A stretch of DNA of 61,141 nucleotides from Rubripirellula sp. (GTDB lineage: Bacteria; Planctomycetota; Planctomycetia; Pirellulales; Pirellulaceae), in contig JAAXJB010000059.1 in assembly GCA_012270065.1 (NCBI GenBank), positions 1-61,141 on the forward strand, read 5' to 3'. Both the position numbers and the translations under genes were made by a program. Positions 16,434-26,063 of the stretch are shown here, piece after piece. The notes below the pieces were generated by a model. The model did no database searches. It worked only from the letters and a program-made list of their open reading frames with translations, and was not told the DNA's origin. Every line of letters begins with the position of its first letter. Within the stretch, counting starts at the first letter, position 1.

Positions 16434-17048
16434 TTAACTTGTTTTCCGCCACAGCCGCACATCGTTTGGCCCGCAAAACAGCATCAATAATTCGCCCGTG
16501 GCTGCATAGCGATCAAAGACGAACTCATGAAAATCGTCTTCGCCCGGCCATGGGTAAGCGTATACCAACGCAAAGTCATCCAGTTCCAGCCCGAGCTTTT
16601 TGTAGCCATCAGATGGGTCATGGTGAAGACTCGGGAGCATCGGGTCATCTGCGAGCTGTGCCGCGCCGGGGGGTAGAAAGTTGCCCTCGACCAGTTCGAC
16701 GCTAACATTCCATGTTTGAATGGTCTTGCGTCCCATTGCTAGCAAATCAGGCTCCGCCTCGATTCCAAAGGCTGTCAGTCCGAGTTCGGCGGCGATGGCA
16801 CTGACGATGGAAAAGCCGCTGCCCCATTCAAGAAAACGCTGACCCACCAGCGGTTGGTGCTGCAGTGTCCATTTCAGACATTGGTAGACAAGAGGGTAGT
16901 CGGCGGCAACGAATTGTTCGATTTGTGGCCGATCCCAGCGGTCCTGAAATGCTTCGATCTCGTTTCGAGCGGACGAGATTTGAACTGCCAATTCGGCTGG
17001 AATGGGGGTGGTGTCGACTGATGAGGGAATTTGGATTCGAGTTAGCAC
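16434..17048 (-). CDS. SAM-dependent methyltransferase-like protein
   Basis: A 204-residue protein. Residues about 72-105 contain a class I methyltransferase nucleotide-binding motif: RFLEWGSGFSIVSAIAAELG followed by an acidic end of strand two, AFGIEAEPDLLAMGR. Later VELVEGNFLPP and FALVYAYPWPGEDDFHEFVFDRY fit strands three and four, the latter with the DXXY-PW arrangement close to the active site. The substrate cannot be named. The gene converges with ridA (35 bases between ends) and diverges from the small gene at 17106. Confidence 0.7.
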   Translation of the reverse strand: MLTRIQIPSSVDTTPIPAELAVQISSARNEIEAFQDRWDRPQIEQFVAADYPLVYQCLKWTLQHQPLVGQRFLEWGSGFSIVSAIAAELGLTAFGIEAEPDLLAMGRKTIQTWNVSVELVEGNFLPPGAAQLADDPMLPSLHHDPSDGYKKLGLELDDFALVYAYPWPGEDDFHEFVFDRYAATGELLMLFCGPNDVRLWRKTS

Positions 17049-17105
17049 GGCTTCCGTCGGGGGCGATGGACCAGACTTGTCAAAGGCATGTGAATCATCC
17101 TGAGG

Positions 17106-17339
17106 ATGAACAGTAAAACGATTTCATCACCGAGTGTCGAGGACGTCACAGTCGAGGATTGTGAAGCGGTGTTGATCTGTTTGAGCACGCGACGGTTCGT
17201 TGTTGCCCGCCCTGGTGAGCCTCGAGATTTATGGCCAGTCGATGGAGGCTGGGATAAATTGAGAGAATTGAAGCCAGGGGATGAAGTGGTTTACAAGGGG
17301 CAGGTCGCAACCGTGCGTGCGGTCGATGTTTATCGCTAG
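17106..17339 (+). CDS. Small conserved-looking protein of unknown function
   Basis: A 77-residue soluble protein: an acidic start (VEDVTVEDCEAVLICLSTRRFVVARPGEPRD read in parts) and a small beta-barrel-like end with LKPGDEVVYKGQVATVRAVDVYR, a KOW/SH3-like strand pattern. No signal peptide or membrane helix. The Shine-Dalgarno-like GAGG directly abuts the ATG at 17106, so the true start might be slightly downstream. I do not recognise a family. It is transcribed divergently from the methyltransferase gene. Confidence 0.5.
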   Translation: MNSKTISSPSVEDVTVEDCEAVLICLSTRRFVVARPGEPRDLWPVDGGWDKLRELKPGDEVVYKGQVATVRAVDVYR

Positions 17340-17946
17340 TCGGCGTGTGTTGCTAGTCAATCTGCAGGGGCAGCGTCATCGGTAGACGCACGATCTCTTC
17401 ACCGATCTTGTGCTCGCATTTTTACATTTCCCATGGCAGAGACAGGTGCGTGTGAAGTCTTCGATCTTTCCATTTCTGTCCCTGTTGTGCCAGCTCGGAT
17501 TTTGGCCGTGTGTACGGCGTCGATCGCTGGCTTTGAGCTTGGCTGATGAATCAGTCGTGGATTCAACAACATCCATTTCTGTATGGTTTCTAACAGTCGA
17601 GCACGTTTGAGCCGGTTTTGCGGCCGTCTCTTCCCGGGAAACAGCGACATCTTGACCTCTCTTTTGTTCTCTTTCGTTGAGCCTTTCGCATTCGCAATTA
17701 ATTTGGACTGGGGTGGCAGGTGTTGCCCTGAGCGAATCAGCTCTTGCACGACAGAGGAAGCGGATTCTCAAAAACGTCCAATGCTGTGGTGTCGCACAGA
17801 GTTCAACTGACTTGCAATCGAGTGGGTCATGCATACGTGGTTGGGCGAGCGACATCTCGCTAGATGGAACGGGTGCACTCGGTACCCAAAATTGCCGGAT
17901 CAATACTTCTCACATCAGTCATTTCAGGAAAGGAAACGTTGACAAC
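17340..17946. other. Long intergenic region
   Basis: About 600 bases without a recognisable gene. Minus-strand open frames (17376-17903, 17399-17749) have atypical composition and no family likeness. A Shine-Dalgarno (AGGAAAGGAAA, near 17926-17936) for the next gene lies at the right end. Confidence 0.45.
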
Positions 17947-18219
17947 ATGAAGAATCTACTTTTCATCGGAATTGCTTTGCTCGCTTGCATGACTATGCCT
18001 GAGGTACGGTCGGCTGAACCAGGTTGGTCACCGGTTGTCATCGCAACCGGAGATTACCGGGAGCAATTAGAGAAAACACCCATTGTGAATCGTCCTTATC
18101 GACCATTCCATTTTTACGGCAATACGGTGCGCCGCAGGCACTACCGTGGTACGGCAGTACCCATGCCGCGTGATCTTGTGACTGTCGGTCTGTTCCCTGT
18201 CATGATGAGAAACCAGTAA
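17947..18219 (+). CDS. Small secreted protein of a planctomycete-type family
   Basis: A 90-residue protein with a clean signal peptide (MKNLLFIGIALLACMTM, cleavage after RSA). The mature part has a striking motif set: WSPVVIATGDYREQLEKTP, then NRPYRPFHFYGNTVRRRHYRG and a hydrophobic end. I recall similar proteins sharing the PYRPFHFYGNTVRR core in Rhodopirellula-type genomes, often in several copies, but cannot confirm. The function is unknown; the basic aromatic mature peptide suggests binding to the envelope. A good Shine-Dalgarno precedes ATG 17947. Confidence 0.72.
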   Translation: MKNLLFIGIALLACMTMPEVRSAEPGWSPVVIATGDYREQLEKTPIVNRPYRPFHFYGNTVRRRHYRGTAVPMPRDLVTVGLFPVMMRNQ

Positions 18220-18919
18220 GAAGTCGCAGTCTGCTATCTGGTTGCAGATAACAAGGACGTAAATCTGATGTTCGGATGCTGACGTACTGCAACGCAGGCT
18301 CCATTGTTCCGGGACATGAACTAAAGACGTTTTCTCGTGTTTTCAGGCCCGGCGTGTTCTGGTTGAGTCACGGGCTGAGCGTCATCGATGCTTGGCGGAG
18401 TATCCGTCGATGTTTTACGATGTCCGTTCTTCTTGTTGCATCGATATCAGTTCCGATTTGCACTACCTCTTTCTTTTGGTTATCCGCCAGCGGTGCAGAT
18501 CGACGTGAATGCAGCGTACGTTCGGTTTTGCGTTGAATCCGGTGGGGCCAGTTCACGACTTTCAAAGTCGGATCATTCCTGCACACGGGGGTATGGAAAA
18601 GGGCACCGCAGTTTGTCATGGGATGCTAGAATGCTGGCTGGCCTTGGGACGGAGGTGAGCAGTGAAGCCACAGATGGGCAAACTGGCAAACTGGCAGACT
18701 TCAAGGACAATAGGCCTTCACTCAAACGGAAATGACTACTGGATTTCTGGGAGTGGATAGGTGTCAACGGATTGTTGAAACGTGGCTTTGTACATTCGAG
18801 TACCTTAATCTGCCGGCCACCGTTGCTTGGGATGATCCCAAGCTTTGGGTAATCAAATGCACCTCTTTTGCCTCCTGTGATCTTTGTGTGTGTGTCTGTC
18901 CGACACGAAAGTTGCAACG
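18220..18919. other. Long intergenic region upstream of the CRTAC1 gene
   Basis: About 700 bases without a supportable gene. Plus-strand frames around 18276-18735 are hydrophobic or Ser-rich and show no family likeness. A small hairpin (TATCTG/CAGATA around 18234-18250) follows the preceding gene but lacks a T tract. Confidence 0.4.
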
Positions 18920-21900
18920 ATGAATTTCAGTCCAGCAGTCACTCTTTGCTTTTCGCTCCGGTCTGTGATCGCGTGTGAGACGAATTTTTGCCGTTGTGTT
19001 GCTGTGTTTTTCCTCGCGTTGTTGCTTCTGGGTGGTTGTGACAGCCGATCAGAGTCAAAACGTGGGAATCCAGCAAGTCAGAGTCCAACTGGCATTGGAA
19101 CGAATCAGGCGGGCTCGCCCGAGGGCATGACAGACGGAAAGCTGGCCCAGTCTTTGTTGCAGCAGGGCGAAATCGAAAAGGCCTTGGAAGTCGCACAACG
19201 GGCTCTGCTCGAGTCCCCGACTGATCACGCCGCTTTGCGTACGATGGCATCGGTGCAGGCAGCGCGAGAGAATTTTTCAGATGCAGCTCGCATTGCCACC
19301 GAATTGGCGAAACTCGATGGTGAACGGGGTTTGGAAGACTGGCTGGCTGCTTTTGACTGGCATTTGCGTGCGAGTGAACTGATGGCAGCTGAGCAGGATT
19401 TGAGGGAAGCTCTGCGTCTGGCACCGGAGGATCCGCGGGTTCATCGCACGATGGCCCAATTGCTGAATGCTGAGGGACGACGCTTTGAATCCCGCCAGTA
19501 CATTTTGAATCTCATTCGCCTCAACGCGGCACAGCCACGTGAATTGTTGAGTCTTGTGGAGTTGGGGGGGCCGTTTCGGCTGGTGTCATTGGATGAGGTG
19601 GTGGCTGATCCTGCCGGGACCCTTCTGGAGTTGGGGCAGGCAAGATACCTGTTGGTCGCCGATTCAGATTTGAAAGCCGCTCTCGAGAAAGTGAACCTGC
19701 TTGCAGGCAAGCTTTCGCACCCGGCATTGGATGCATTTCGCGGCCGTTTGATCGCTGAGACGGATGATAGTGCTGCTTTTGAAAAATGGCTTGAAGAGGT
19801 GGTTCCAAGAACAGACGAACACCCGGAATACTGGTATGCCATCGGGCTCAAACTGGCTCGTATGAGGCGAGACAAGCAGGCCATTCGAGCCTTCGGAGAA
19901 GCTTTGACGCGAGATCCGACCGATCGGGCATCTCTGCGATACATGGCGGCGGCCTTGGAACGAATCGGTGAAGCCAAAGGTGCCGCTGCGGTGCGTGAGA
20001 ACCTTGCGGTGTTGGATCAGGTTTTTCGACGGGCATCGGTTGCAGATGCAAGTCAAGCCATGTGGATCGGCGAACAGTTACAGAAGATGGTCAGACCATG
20101 GGAGTCGCTGGGCTGGTATCAGTATGCCTTCCAGTTGCGAGGCTCGAACCCCGATGCCAGTGTACAGATGCAAGAGCGTCGTCAGCAGATTTCCACGTGG
20201 GAAGCCGGGGCGAGTGAAGAGGCCATCGCGAAAGCGCGGCTGGATCGAATGATAGGGCTCGATCTTTCGAAATATCCTGTCCCTTCTCTGAAGGGGACGG
20301 AGCTTGTTGGGCCATCATCAGGTCTGAAAAGTGTGATCGCTCATGAATTGTCATTTCGTGATATCGCTCCGCGGCTCGGGATCGATGTTGTGTTTACCAG
20401 CGAGTACTCCACCGAGGAGGTGGACTTTTTTCTTTATCAGGCCAATGGTGGTGGACTGGCAGCTTTTGATTACGACCTCGATGGCCGATGCGATCTTTAT
20501 CTGGTGCAGACTGGCGGAAATCCGGAGGAAAGCGGCAGTTCTCAACCCAACCAGTTTTTCCGGCAAATGCCCGGTGCAGAGTTTCAGGCAATCGAACAAA
20601 TTGCCAATGTTGCTGATCGTTGCTACGGGCAGGGAGTTTGTGCCGGGGACATCAATCAGGACGGATTTACAGATTTGATCATTGCCAACATCGGACGGAA
20701 TTCAGTCTATCTCAATCAGGGTGACGGCACTTTCCGTTTTGACAGCACTGCCATTTCAGGCGACGAGGGGCGTTGGACATCAAGTGTTGCCTTGGCAGAC
20801 ATGAACGGTGATGATCTGCCAGACCTGATCGAGGTGAATTACTTGAACGATCGTCTGATTTTTGAGCGGAAATGCCAGGGTAAACGTCTGGACTGCACAC
20901 CTCAACGTTTTCGTGCGGCGTCTGATCGCATCTTTGAAAATCGTGGCGATGGCACATTTGCCGTGGCCTCGGCAGCCAGCGGCGGCATGGACGCAAGTCC
21001 GAACTACGGATTTGGTTTGATTGTGACCCGATTCGGTCATGCGGGTGGGAACGAGGTTTTCGTGTCCAATGATGGTGACCACAACCAATTCTGGAAAAGT
21101 ATGCCAGTTGAGTCAGTGGAGGGGGCGCGTTGGACCCTGCAAGAGTCCGCTGGTGTATCCGGTTGCAGCATTGGGGTTTCAGGAATCAGTCAAGCCTGCA
21201 TGGGAATCGCGGCCAGCGACTTCGATCGCAATGGCCGCATTGATCTGGGAATCACAAATTTTCATAACGAACCGATGAATCTGTTTCTGCAAAACGAATC
21301 CGGCTTTTTCAATGATGAAGCATTGCGGTTTGGGTTGGCTCAGGATTCCAAGGACATGCTTGGTTTTGGTGCGCAAGCTGCTGACTATGACAATGATGGC
21401 TGGCCGGATCTCGCAGTTCTCAATGGGCATATCTACAACGCCACTTACGCGGGAATCCCTTTCACCATGCGGCCTCAACTGTTTCGTGGTGCAATGTCTG
21501 GTTTCAAAATCCAGAGTGCAGACACCTTGCCCGACTATTGGCAGCAATCGCGTTTGGGGCGTACGCTCATAACGCTGGATTGGAACCGGGATGGGAAAAT
21601 GGATCTGCTTGCCAATCATCTCGACCAGCCGTTGTCTCTTCTGGAAAACGAAAGTGAGTCCGGTAATTGGGTTCAATTCGAGTTGGTTGGGACGGTTTCA
21701 GAACGCGAGGCAATCGGCGCGAGGATCGAGATAGAAGCGGGAGAAGAAAGCTGGACAGCATGGCAGATCGCAGGCGATGGATACATGTGCACGAACGAAT
21801 CAATCATTCATCTTGGATTGGGGAATCAGAAGATGATTGACAAGTTGACCGTTCATTGGCCGTCATCAAAGGCTCAGGTTTTTACCGATGTGGCGATCAA

Positions 21901-21949
21901 TCAACGCAGCCTTTTGATCGAGGGACAAAGCCAGATTCTGGAACGGTAG
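18920..21949 (+). CDS. TPR and CRTAC1 (FG-GAP, ASPIC/UnbV) lipoprotein
   Basis: A 1009-residue lipoprotein: signal with lipobox LLLLGGC, then a helical TPR region (about residues 60-430; for example KLAQSLLQQGEIEKALEVAQRALLESP and DKQAIRAFGEALTRDP). From about residue 470 it is a beta-propeller with calcium-type FG-GAP/VCBS loops: AAFDYDLDGRCDLYLVQ, AGDINQDGFTDLIIAN, ALADMNGDDLPDLIEVN, AASDFDRNGRIDLGITN, QAADYDNDGWPDLAVLN and TLDWNRDGKMDLLANH. The end (about 920-1009) is an ASPIC/UnbV domain with IGARIEIEAG, GDGYMCTNESIIHLGLG and LTVHWPSS. ATG 18920 is chosen over the upstream frame because it begins the signal. It precedes two multiheme cytochrome genes. Confidence 0.9.
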   Translation: MNFSPAVTLCFSLRSVIACETNFCRCVAVFFLALLLLGGCDSRSESKRGNPASQSPTGIGTNQAGSPEGMTDGKLAQSLLQQGEIEKALEVAQRALLESPTDHAALRTMASVQAARENFSDAARIATELAKLDGERGLEDWLAAFDWHLRASELMAAEQDLREALRLAPEDPRVHRTMAQLLNAEGRRFESRQYILNLIRLNAAQPRELLSLVELGGPFRLVSLDEVVADPAGTLLELGQARYLLVADSDLKAALEKVNLLAGKLSHPALDAFRGRLIAETDDSAAFEKWLEEVVPRTDEHPEYWYAIGLKLARMRRDKQAIRAFGEALTRDPTDRASLRYMAAALERIGEAKGAAAVRENLAVLDQVFRRASVADASQAMWIGEQLQKMVRPWESLGWYQYAFQLRGSNPDASVQMQERRQQISTWEAGASEEAIAKARLDRMIGLDLSKYPVPSLKGTELVGPSSGLKSVIAHELSFRDIAPRLGIDVVFTSEYSTEEVDFFLYQANGGGLAAFDYDLDGRCDLYLVQTGGNPEESGSSQPNQFFRQMPGAEFQAIEQIANVADRCYGQGVCAGDINQDGFTDLIIANIGRNSVYLNQGDGTFRFDSTAISGDEGRWTSSVALADMNGDDLPDLIEVNYLNDRLIFERKCQGKRLDCTPQRFRAASDRIFENRGDGTFAVASAASGGMDASPNYGFGLIVTRFGHAGGNEVFVSNDGDHNQFWKSMPVESVEGARWTLQESAGVSGCSIGVSGISQACMGIAASDFDRNGRIDLGITNFHNEPMNLFLQNESGFFNDEALRFGLAQDSKDMLGFGAQAADYDNDGWPDLAVLNGHIYNATYAGIPFTMRPQLFRGAMSGFKIQSADTLPDYWQQSRLGRTLITLDWNRDGKMDLLANHLDQPLSLLENESESGNWVQFELVGTVSEREAIGARIEIEAGEESWTAWQIAGDGYMCTNESIIHLGLGNQKMIDKLTVHWPSSKAQVFTDVAINQRSLLIEGQSQILER

Positions 21950-21982
21950 CCCGGTCCTGCCTGCATTGGCCAGCTATCGGGG

Positions 21983-24085
21983 TCACTCGTCAAGAAGAAC
22001 GGTCGAGTTGTCGCACTCTTTCATGAGTCTCTCAACTCGTTCGTAATCGAGTTCGCCATTGCGGAAGAGCAGTTCTTTGCGTTTGTCTGCGTCACCTTCC
22101 TGATTCTCATACCAGTATTGAGCGATAGCGGCGATCGCACGCTGACGTGCTTCGAGAGGGCCGTACATGTTGAGTTTCAGGCCTGAAAGTCCTTCCATGC
22201 TGCGAAGCGATCTTCGGGCGATGAACCTGATTGCCAGATATGGGTCGTCGAGCAATTGCGCAAGAAACGGAATCTGCCACTCGGTTCCCGAAATTGCCTG
22301 AGCAACCGGCCAGCCCATGCTCCAGGCTACCAGGGCTCTTTGTGAGGCATCACCCTTGAGTATCCATAGCAAAGAAGCGGCGACTTCCTGTTCATCCTGA
22401 TCGAGTTCGGGTGGTGCAAATCCATACCATTCCTGAAGCTTGTTTGCAGTCCATTGCAATGTCTGGTCAAGATGACAGAGGTTGCATGCATTGGGACGAC
22501 CAGCATCTCGATCTTTCCCTACATCGGGACTGCTGATGGTATGACTGCGGATCGCTTTCAATAAACCGTATGTGGTATGCGGCATGTGGCAGTTGTAGCA
22601 ACTTGACCCTGAGGAACCCAGTCGATGATGAGTATGGCTCTCACCATAATCCTGTTCAGCATGACAATTCAGACAAGCCTGATCGGATAATGCTTCAGGC
22701 TTCAGTTGATCGTTGGCCCATTCTTTGACAGATCTTGTATCGCGGGATGATTGATGTAACTGGTGACAGGTCAGGCAAGTCATCTCACCTTTCTGGTAAC
22801 ACGCTGAATCGGTCAGGCCGTTGTATTCGCGGCCAGAAATTCGCACCATGCCGTCTTTGTAGAAGGTGGTGTTGAACCTGGCGGCCTTGGGATCATTGGG
22901 ATTGGTGATTTCACGGGCGGCGTCGTGATCGTGTCCCCGTGCTACCTTGTGCGTTTTGGTAAGGTCCTGTCCGGGGCGGAAACCATGGCCATGCTCGTTC
23001 ACGTGTGCGTAGCCTTTGTCTCCTTCTGTGATCTCGATAACGGAGTGACATTGCCCACAGACCATGGCGGATTTGACCTTGTCCATGGATTCCGGGTTGG
23101 CGATGGGATCGGGCCCCACGTCGGCATCCGGGTCAGGGGATTCTTCTGTCGAAACGCTGTCCAGTTCGCGATGGTAGCGGATATGGTCCTCACCCGGGCC
23201 ATGACAGGATTCACAGGAAATGCCGAACTCAGATACTTCTGTGTCCCATGTCTTGTCGTCGATGTATCGCGATCTTCGGTGGGTTGAGTGACACATGCTG
23301 CAGGTTTGACCCCACCGGCCGGTTTCATGACTGATGGGGATGTCGGGCTGCAGGAAGGATGCGTTTCGGGGAATCCATTCATTTGTTTCAGCGATCCAGA
23401 CAAATGGCAGAATCGCAGTGGTCCGTTTATCACCGGTAGCCCACCAATACACCTGCATGTGGTGTGATCCCGTTGTCATCACGATCGGCACGACCTTGCG
23501 CTTGCTGCGATCATCAGGAAACTTATCATCCGGCAAGTCTGCCCAGAATACATCTCCCTGCCGTTGAATCTCGTAGTCCTGTCCGGCGAATGACAGACGT
23601 ACGCTTTCGAGATTTCCCATCACAATGTCCGGCGTTGCAAGCTGCGTCATTGTGCTGTGGTACGAATTATCCCACGTCGAATGATTGTCTTTGTGGCACT
23701 CGATGCACGAATCGGAACCCGCGTAGCCATTTTCAGGGATCTCGACGGGACGGGATTCTTCAAAGCTCGCCAGGGAAAGAAATTTCTTCTTGGACTCTTC
23801 CACGGATTGGCGTTGCCCGCCCGGTTCAGGAAGCGAATTCAGCCCTCGGTTCATCAAGCCACGGTCAGGTTGTCCCGAACCAGATGGCGAACCAGCCTGG
23901 ACAGGATCGAGATTGGCAATGTCTTCGGGAGCCGGCTCGGGGGGCGATGGATAAAAAATGGCGGCACAGGCAACGATGGCCAGTGGCACAATGATGCTGA
24001 GTCCGCGATTCCGCGTGATTCGGTAAGCAAGAAATCCAAGAAAGCCTCCTGCGATGCAAGCCAGAACGAGGGCGGTTATGTACAT
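21983..24085 (-). CDS. Octaheme c-type cytochrome with HEAT-like C-terminus
   Basis: A 700-residue protein with two N-terminal membrane helices (ITALVLACIAGGFLGFLAY and IIVPLAIVACAAIFYP) and eight CXXCH haem sites: CIECH, CSMCH, CESCH, CGQCH, CLTCH, CLNCH, CYNCH and CNLCH. Spacing and flanks (ISCESCHGPGEDH, MTCLTCHQLH, SSCYNCHMPHT) resemble cytochrome c-554-like proteins. The last 130 residues form a helical repeat with FLAQLLDDPYLAIRFIARRSLRSM, HEAT-like. It is probably anchored in the membrane with haems in the periplasm. It ends 34 bases from the end of the CRTAC1 gene and starts divergently from the second cytochrome. Confidence 0.9.
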   Translation of the reverse strand: MYITALVLACIAGGFLGFLAYRITRNRGLSIIVPLAIVACAAIFYPSPPEPAPEDIANLDPVQAGSPSGSGQPDRGLMNRGLNSLPEPGGQRQSVEESKKKFLSLASFEESRPVEIPENGYAGSDSCIECHKDNHSTWDNSYHSTMTQLATPDIVMGNLESVRLSFAGQDYEIQRQGDVFWADLPDDKFPDDRSKRKVVPIVMTTGSHHMQVYWWATGDKRTTAILPFVWIAETNEWIPRNASFLQPDIPISHETGRWGQTCSMCHSTHRRSRYIDDKTWDTEVSEFGISCESCHGPGEDHIRYHRELDSVSTEESPDPDADVGPDPIANPESMDKVKSAMVCGQCHSVIEITEGDKGYAHVNEHGHGFRPGQDLTKTHKVARGHDHDAAREITNPNDPKAARFNTTFYKDGMVRISGREYNGLTDSACYQKGEMTCLTCHQLHQSSRDTRSVKEWANDQLKPEALSDQACLNCHAEQDYGESHTHHRLGSSGSSCYNCHMPHTTYGLLKAIRSHTISSPDVGKDRDAGRPNACNLCHLDQTLQWTANKLQEWYGFAPPELDQDEQEVAASLLWILKGDASQRALVAWSMGWPVAQAISGTEWQIPFLAQLLDDPYLAIRFIARRSLRSMEGLSGLKLNMYGPLEARQRAIAAIAQYWYENQEGDADKRKELLFRNGELDYERVERLMKECDNSTVLLDE

Positions 24086-24308
24086 CAGGCTCCCTTCGGC
24101 AATACTAGGCGACTTGGTCCGCGAATTTGTGCATCGTTATCCTCGTTATTCTAGCCGGGTCTACAAGAACCGTTTGTGATAGTGTTACGTAACCGCGCGG
24201 GGGACATGTTCACTGTTGCCCAAAAAACAGCCCCGCAGAGGCCAAATCAAGGTTAAGCTGGGGCATTGTTTGAGCCAAGTTTTGTCCATCCTCCGCAGAA
24301 TCTCCGCC
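24086..24308. promoter_or_regulatory. Shared divergent promoter region of the two cytochrome genes
   Basis: About 220 bases separate the divergent starts of the two multiheme cytochrome genes, so both promoters and any shared operator must lie here. I see no clean inverted repeat or consensus promoter. Confidence 0.35.
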
Positions 24309-25748
24309 ATGCAGCGTAAACTAGTCATCGCCTTGCCTGTGCTAGTCGTTGTCCTTATCGGTGCTTTTCAGATTTTTTCGGGCGAAAAGCGTCCGGATGA
24401 CGCAAATATGGCAAGCCTCCGCCAGCAAGCCGCCCGACGCAGAGCGGCTGCACTGGAGGCTGAGCAGCGGGCGAAAACGGATCTTGCACTTCTGGCGATG
24501 CAGGGACGCGGTCAAGAACTGCCCGAATATCTGGTCTCTGAGATTGACCGCGAAGGTAACTTCTGGTTTGTCGGGAAAGCCGACAGCGCCGCCGGGGTAC
24601 AGATTCCATTCGCACCGGGGAAGCTTCCCCTGCCTCCCGCCGACATTGAGCCACTCCATCCGAATCCCGGTTTTCTCGGGGCTGAGGCTTGCCGCGATTG
24701 TCATGCGGACAAGTACGAGAGCTTCATTCATACGGCCCACCATCGGACGACTCGATTGGCTTCACCCGATGAGGTCGCGGGGTCATTCGAGGATGGAAGC
24801 AATCGGATGAATACGAAATACCCCAATGTTTTCTTCACAATGGATCAAAGGGGAAATGATCTGTTCCAGTCCGTTCATTTCTTTGACTGGGGCTTTGAAG
24901 TGCCGTTTCACATCGTGATCGGTTCATCAAAAATGGCAGAATCGTATTTGTACTGGCATGGCGATCAATTGTTCCAGATGAACTGCACCCATCTGACAGA
25001 TCGGGATGAGTGGATCAACAGTCCAGGGTTCATTGATGGCGATGCGATTTACGCCCGTCCCATCAGATCAGGCTGCCTTGATTGCCATGTTACCTACGTC
25101 GACTATCGCAAGTCGGCAAATCACTACACGCCGAAATCCATGATTCTTGGCATTTCGTGTGAAAGGTGTCATGGTCCCGGCAAAGAACATGTGGATTATC
25201 ACGTGGCGAATCCGGAGGTAAAAGAGTCCAGGCACATGAAGGTCCCCAGCAAGCTGTCGCGTCAGGCTCAGATGGATGTTTGTGGGCAGTGTCACACGAC
25301 CAAGAAAGCTCCCATTGACGAACAGGCATTTCGATTCCGCCCGGGAGATAAACTGAGTGACCATTATGAAACCATCCCCGGCAAGGAGGAAGCGTTGAAC
25401 AGTGTTCATACCAGCAATCAGGTCGGTCGCCTGTCACTGAGCCAATGTTTCCAGAAATCCGAAATGGGATGTGTTGAATGTCATGATCCTCACCGGAATG
25501 AACGAGGCAATCTCAAGTTGTTTTCAAAGCGATGTTTGGAGTGCCACCAGCAGGAACATTGTGGAATGAACGAGCAGCTGGGGAACAGACTTTCTGATAA
25601 CTGCATTGATTGCCATATGCCTGTGCGGGCTTCTGAGACTTTGCAGGTGGAGACGGGTAACGGAAATATATTTCCGCCGCTGCGTGATCATTTTATTCGA
25701 GTGGATCAACAGGCCACCGATGAATGGTTGCAGCAGAGTTCCCGCTGA
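24309..25748 (+). CDS. Heptaheme c-type cytochrome
   Basis: A 479-residue protein starting at ATG 24309 with one membrane anchor (LVIALPVLVVVLIGAFQIF), followed by an Ala/Arg-rich helical linker (residues about 32-65). Seven CXXCH sites follow: CRDCH, CLDCH, CERCH, CGQCH, CVECH, CLECH and CIDCH. The context GISCERCHGPGKEHVDYH and GCVECHDPHRN mirrors the neighbouring octaheme protein (ISCESCHGPGEDHIRYH), so the two are related. The open frame to 24216 adds residues without a signal and is not preferred. It probably acts with the octaheme protein in periplasmic electron transfer; the electron donor and acceptor are not shown by the sequence. Confidence 0.9.
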   Translation: MQRKLVIALPVLVVVLIGAFQIFSGEKRPDDANMASLRQQAARRRAAALEAEQRAKTDLALLAMQGRGQELPEYLVSEIDREGNFWFVGKADSAAGVQIPFAPGKLPLPPADIEPLHPNPGFLGAEACRDCHADKYESFIHTAHHRTTRLASPDEVAGSFEDGSNRMNTKYPNVFFTMDQRGNDLFQSVHFFDWGFEVPFHIVIGSSKMAESYLYWHGDQLFQMNCTHLTDRDEWINSPGFIDGDAIYARPIRSGCLDCHVTYVDYRKSANHYTPKSMILGISCERCHGPGKEHVDYHVANPEVKESRHMKVPSKLSRQAQMDVCGQCHTTKKAPIDEQAFRFRPGDKLSDHYETIPGKEEALNSVHTSNQVGRLSLSQCFQKSEMGCVECHDPHRNERGNLKLFSKRCLECHQQEHCGMNEQLGNRLSDNCIDCHMPVRASETLQVETGNGNIFPPLRDHFIRVDQQATDEWLQQSSR

Positions 25749-26063
25749 GAAAATCAATGCTGGATGACCGGTGGCAAAAGGGCATTGATGTGGGCAGATT
25801 CTGGTAGCGGATTCATGGTCGGGCCGTGTCGCCGTCTGTGGCAATGCGAAGACCGTAGGGAGCGGTGTTGCGGCGCGACCATCCTCGCTTTGGGTTGCCG
25901 GGAGAAGATGCACCGATGGGCTGGTTTTGCGTGAGTGCGTTACCGGAAAGGTAAGAACTGGTCAGGCAGAAAGGGCGGCGGAAGACCCTGTCTGGAAAGA
26001 AAAAACCCCATCGGCAGTTCTGCCGATGGGGTTTTTGAAGATTAACAGAGTTTTAGAACAAGG
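25749..26063. other. Intergenic region between convergent genes
   Basis: About 315 bases between the ends of the heptaheme cytochrome (plus) and the DUF1559 gene (minus). Apart from a strong terminator at its right end I see no feature. Confidence 0.5.
25996..26036 (-). terminator. Rho-independent terminator of the DUF1559 gene
   Basis: A perfect 16-bp stem (26001-26016 against 26021-26036) with a 4-base loop, followed on the minus strand by a T-rich run. It begins about 28 bases after the DUF1559 stop. The arms are nearly symmetrical in A/T ends, so it may also stop plus-strand transcripts. Confidence 0.9.
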
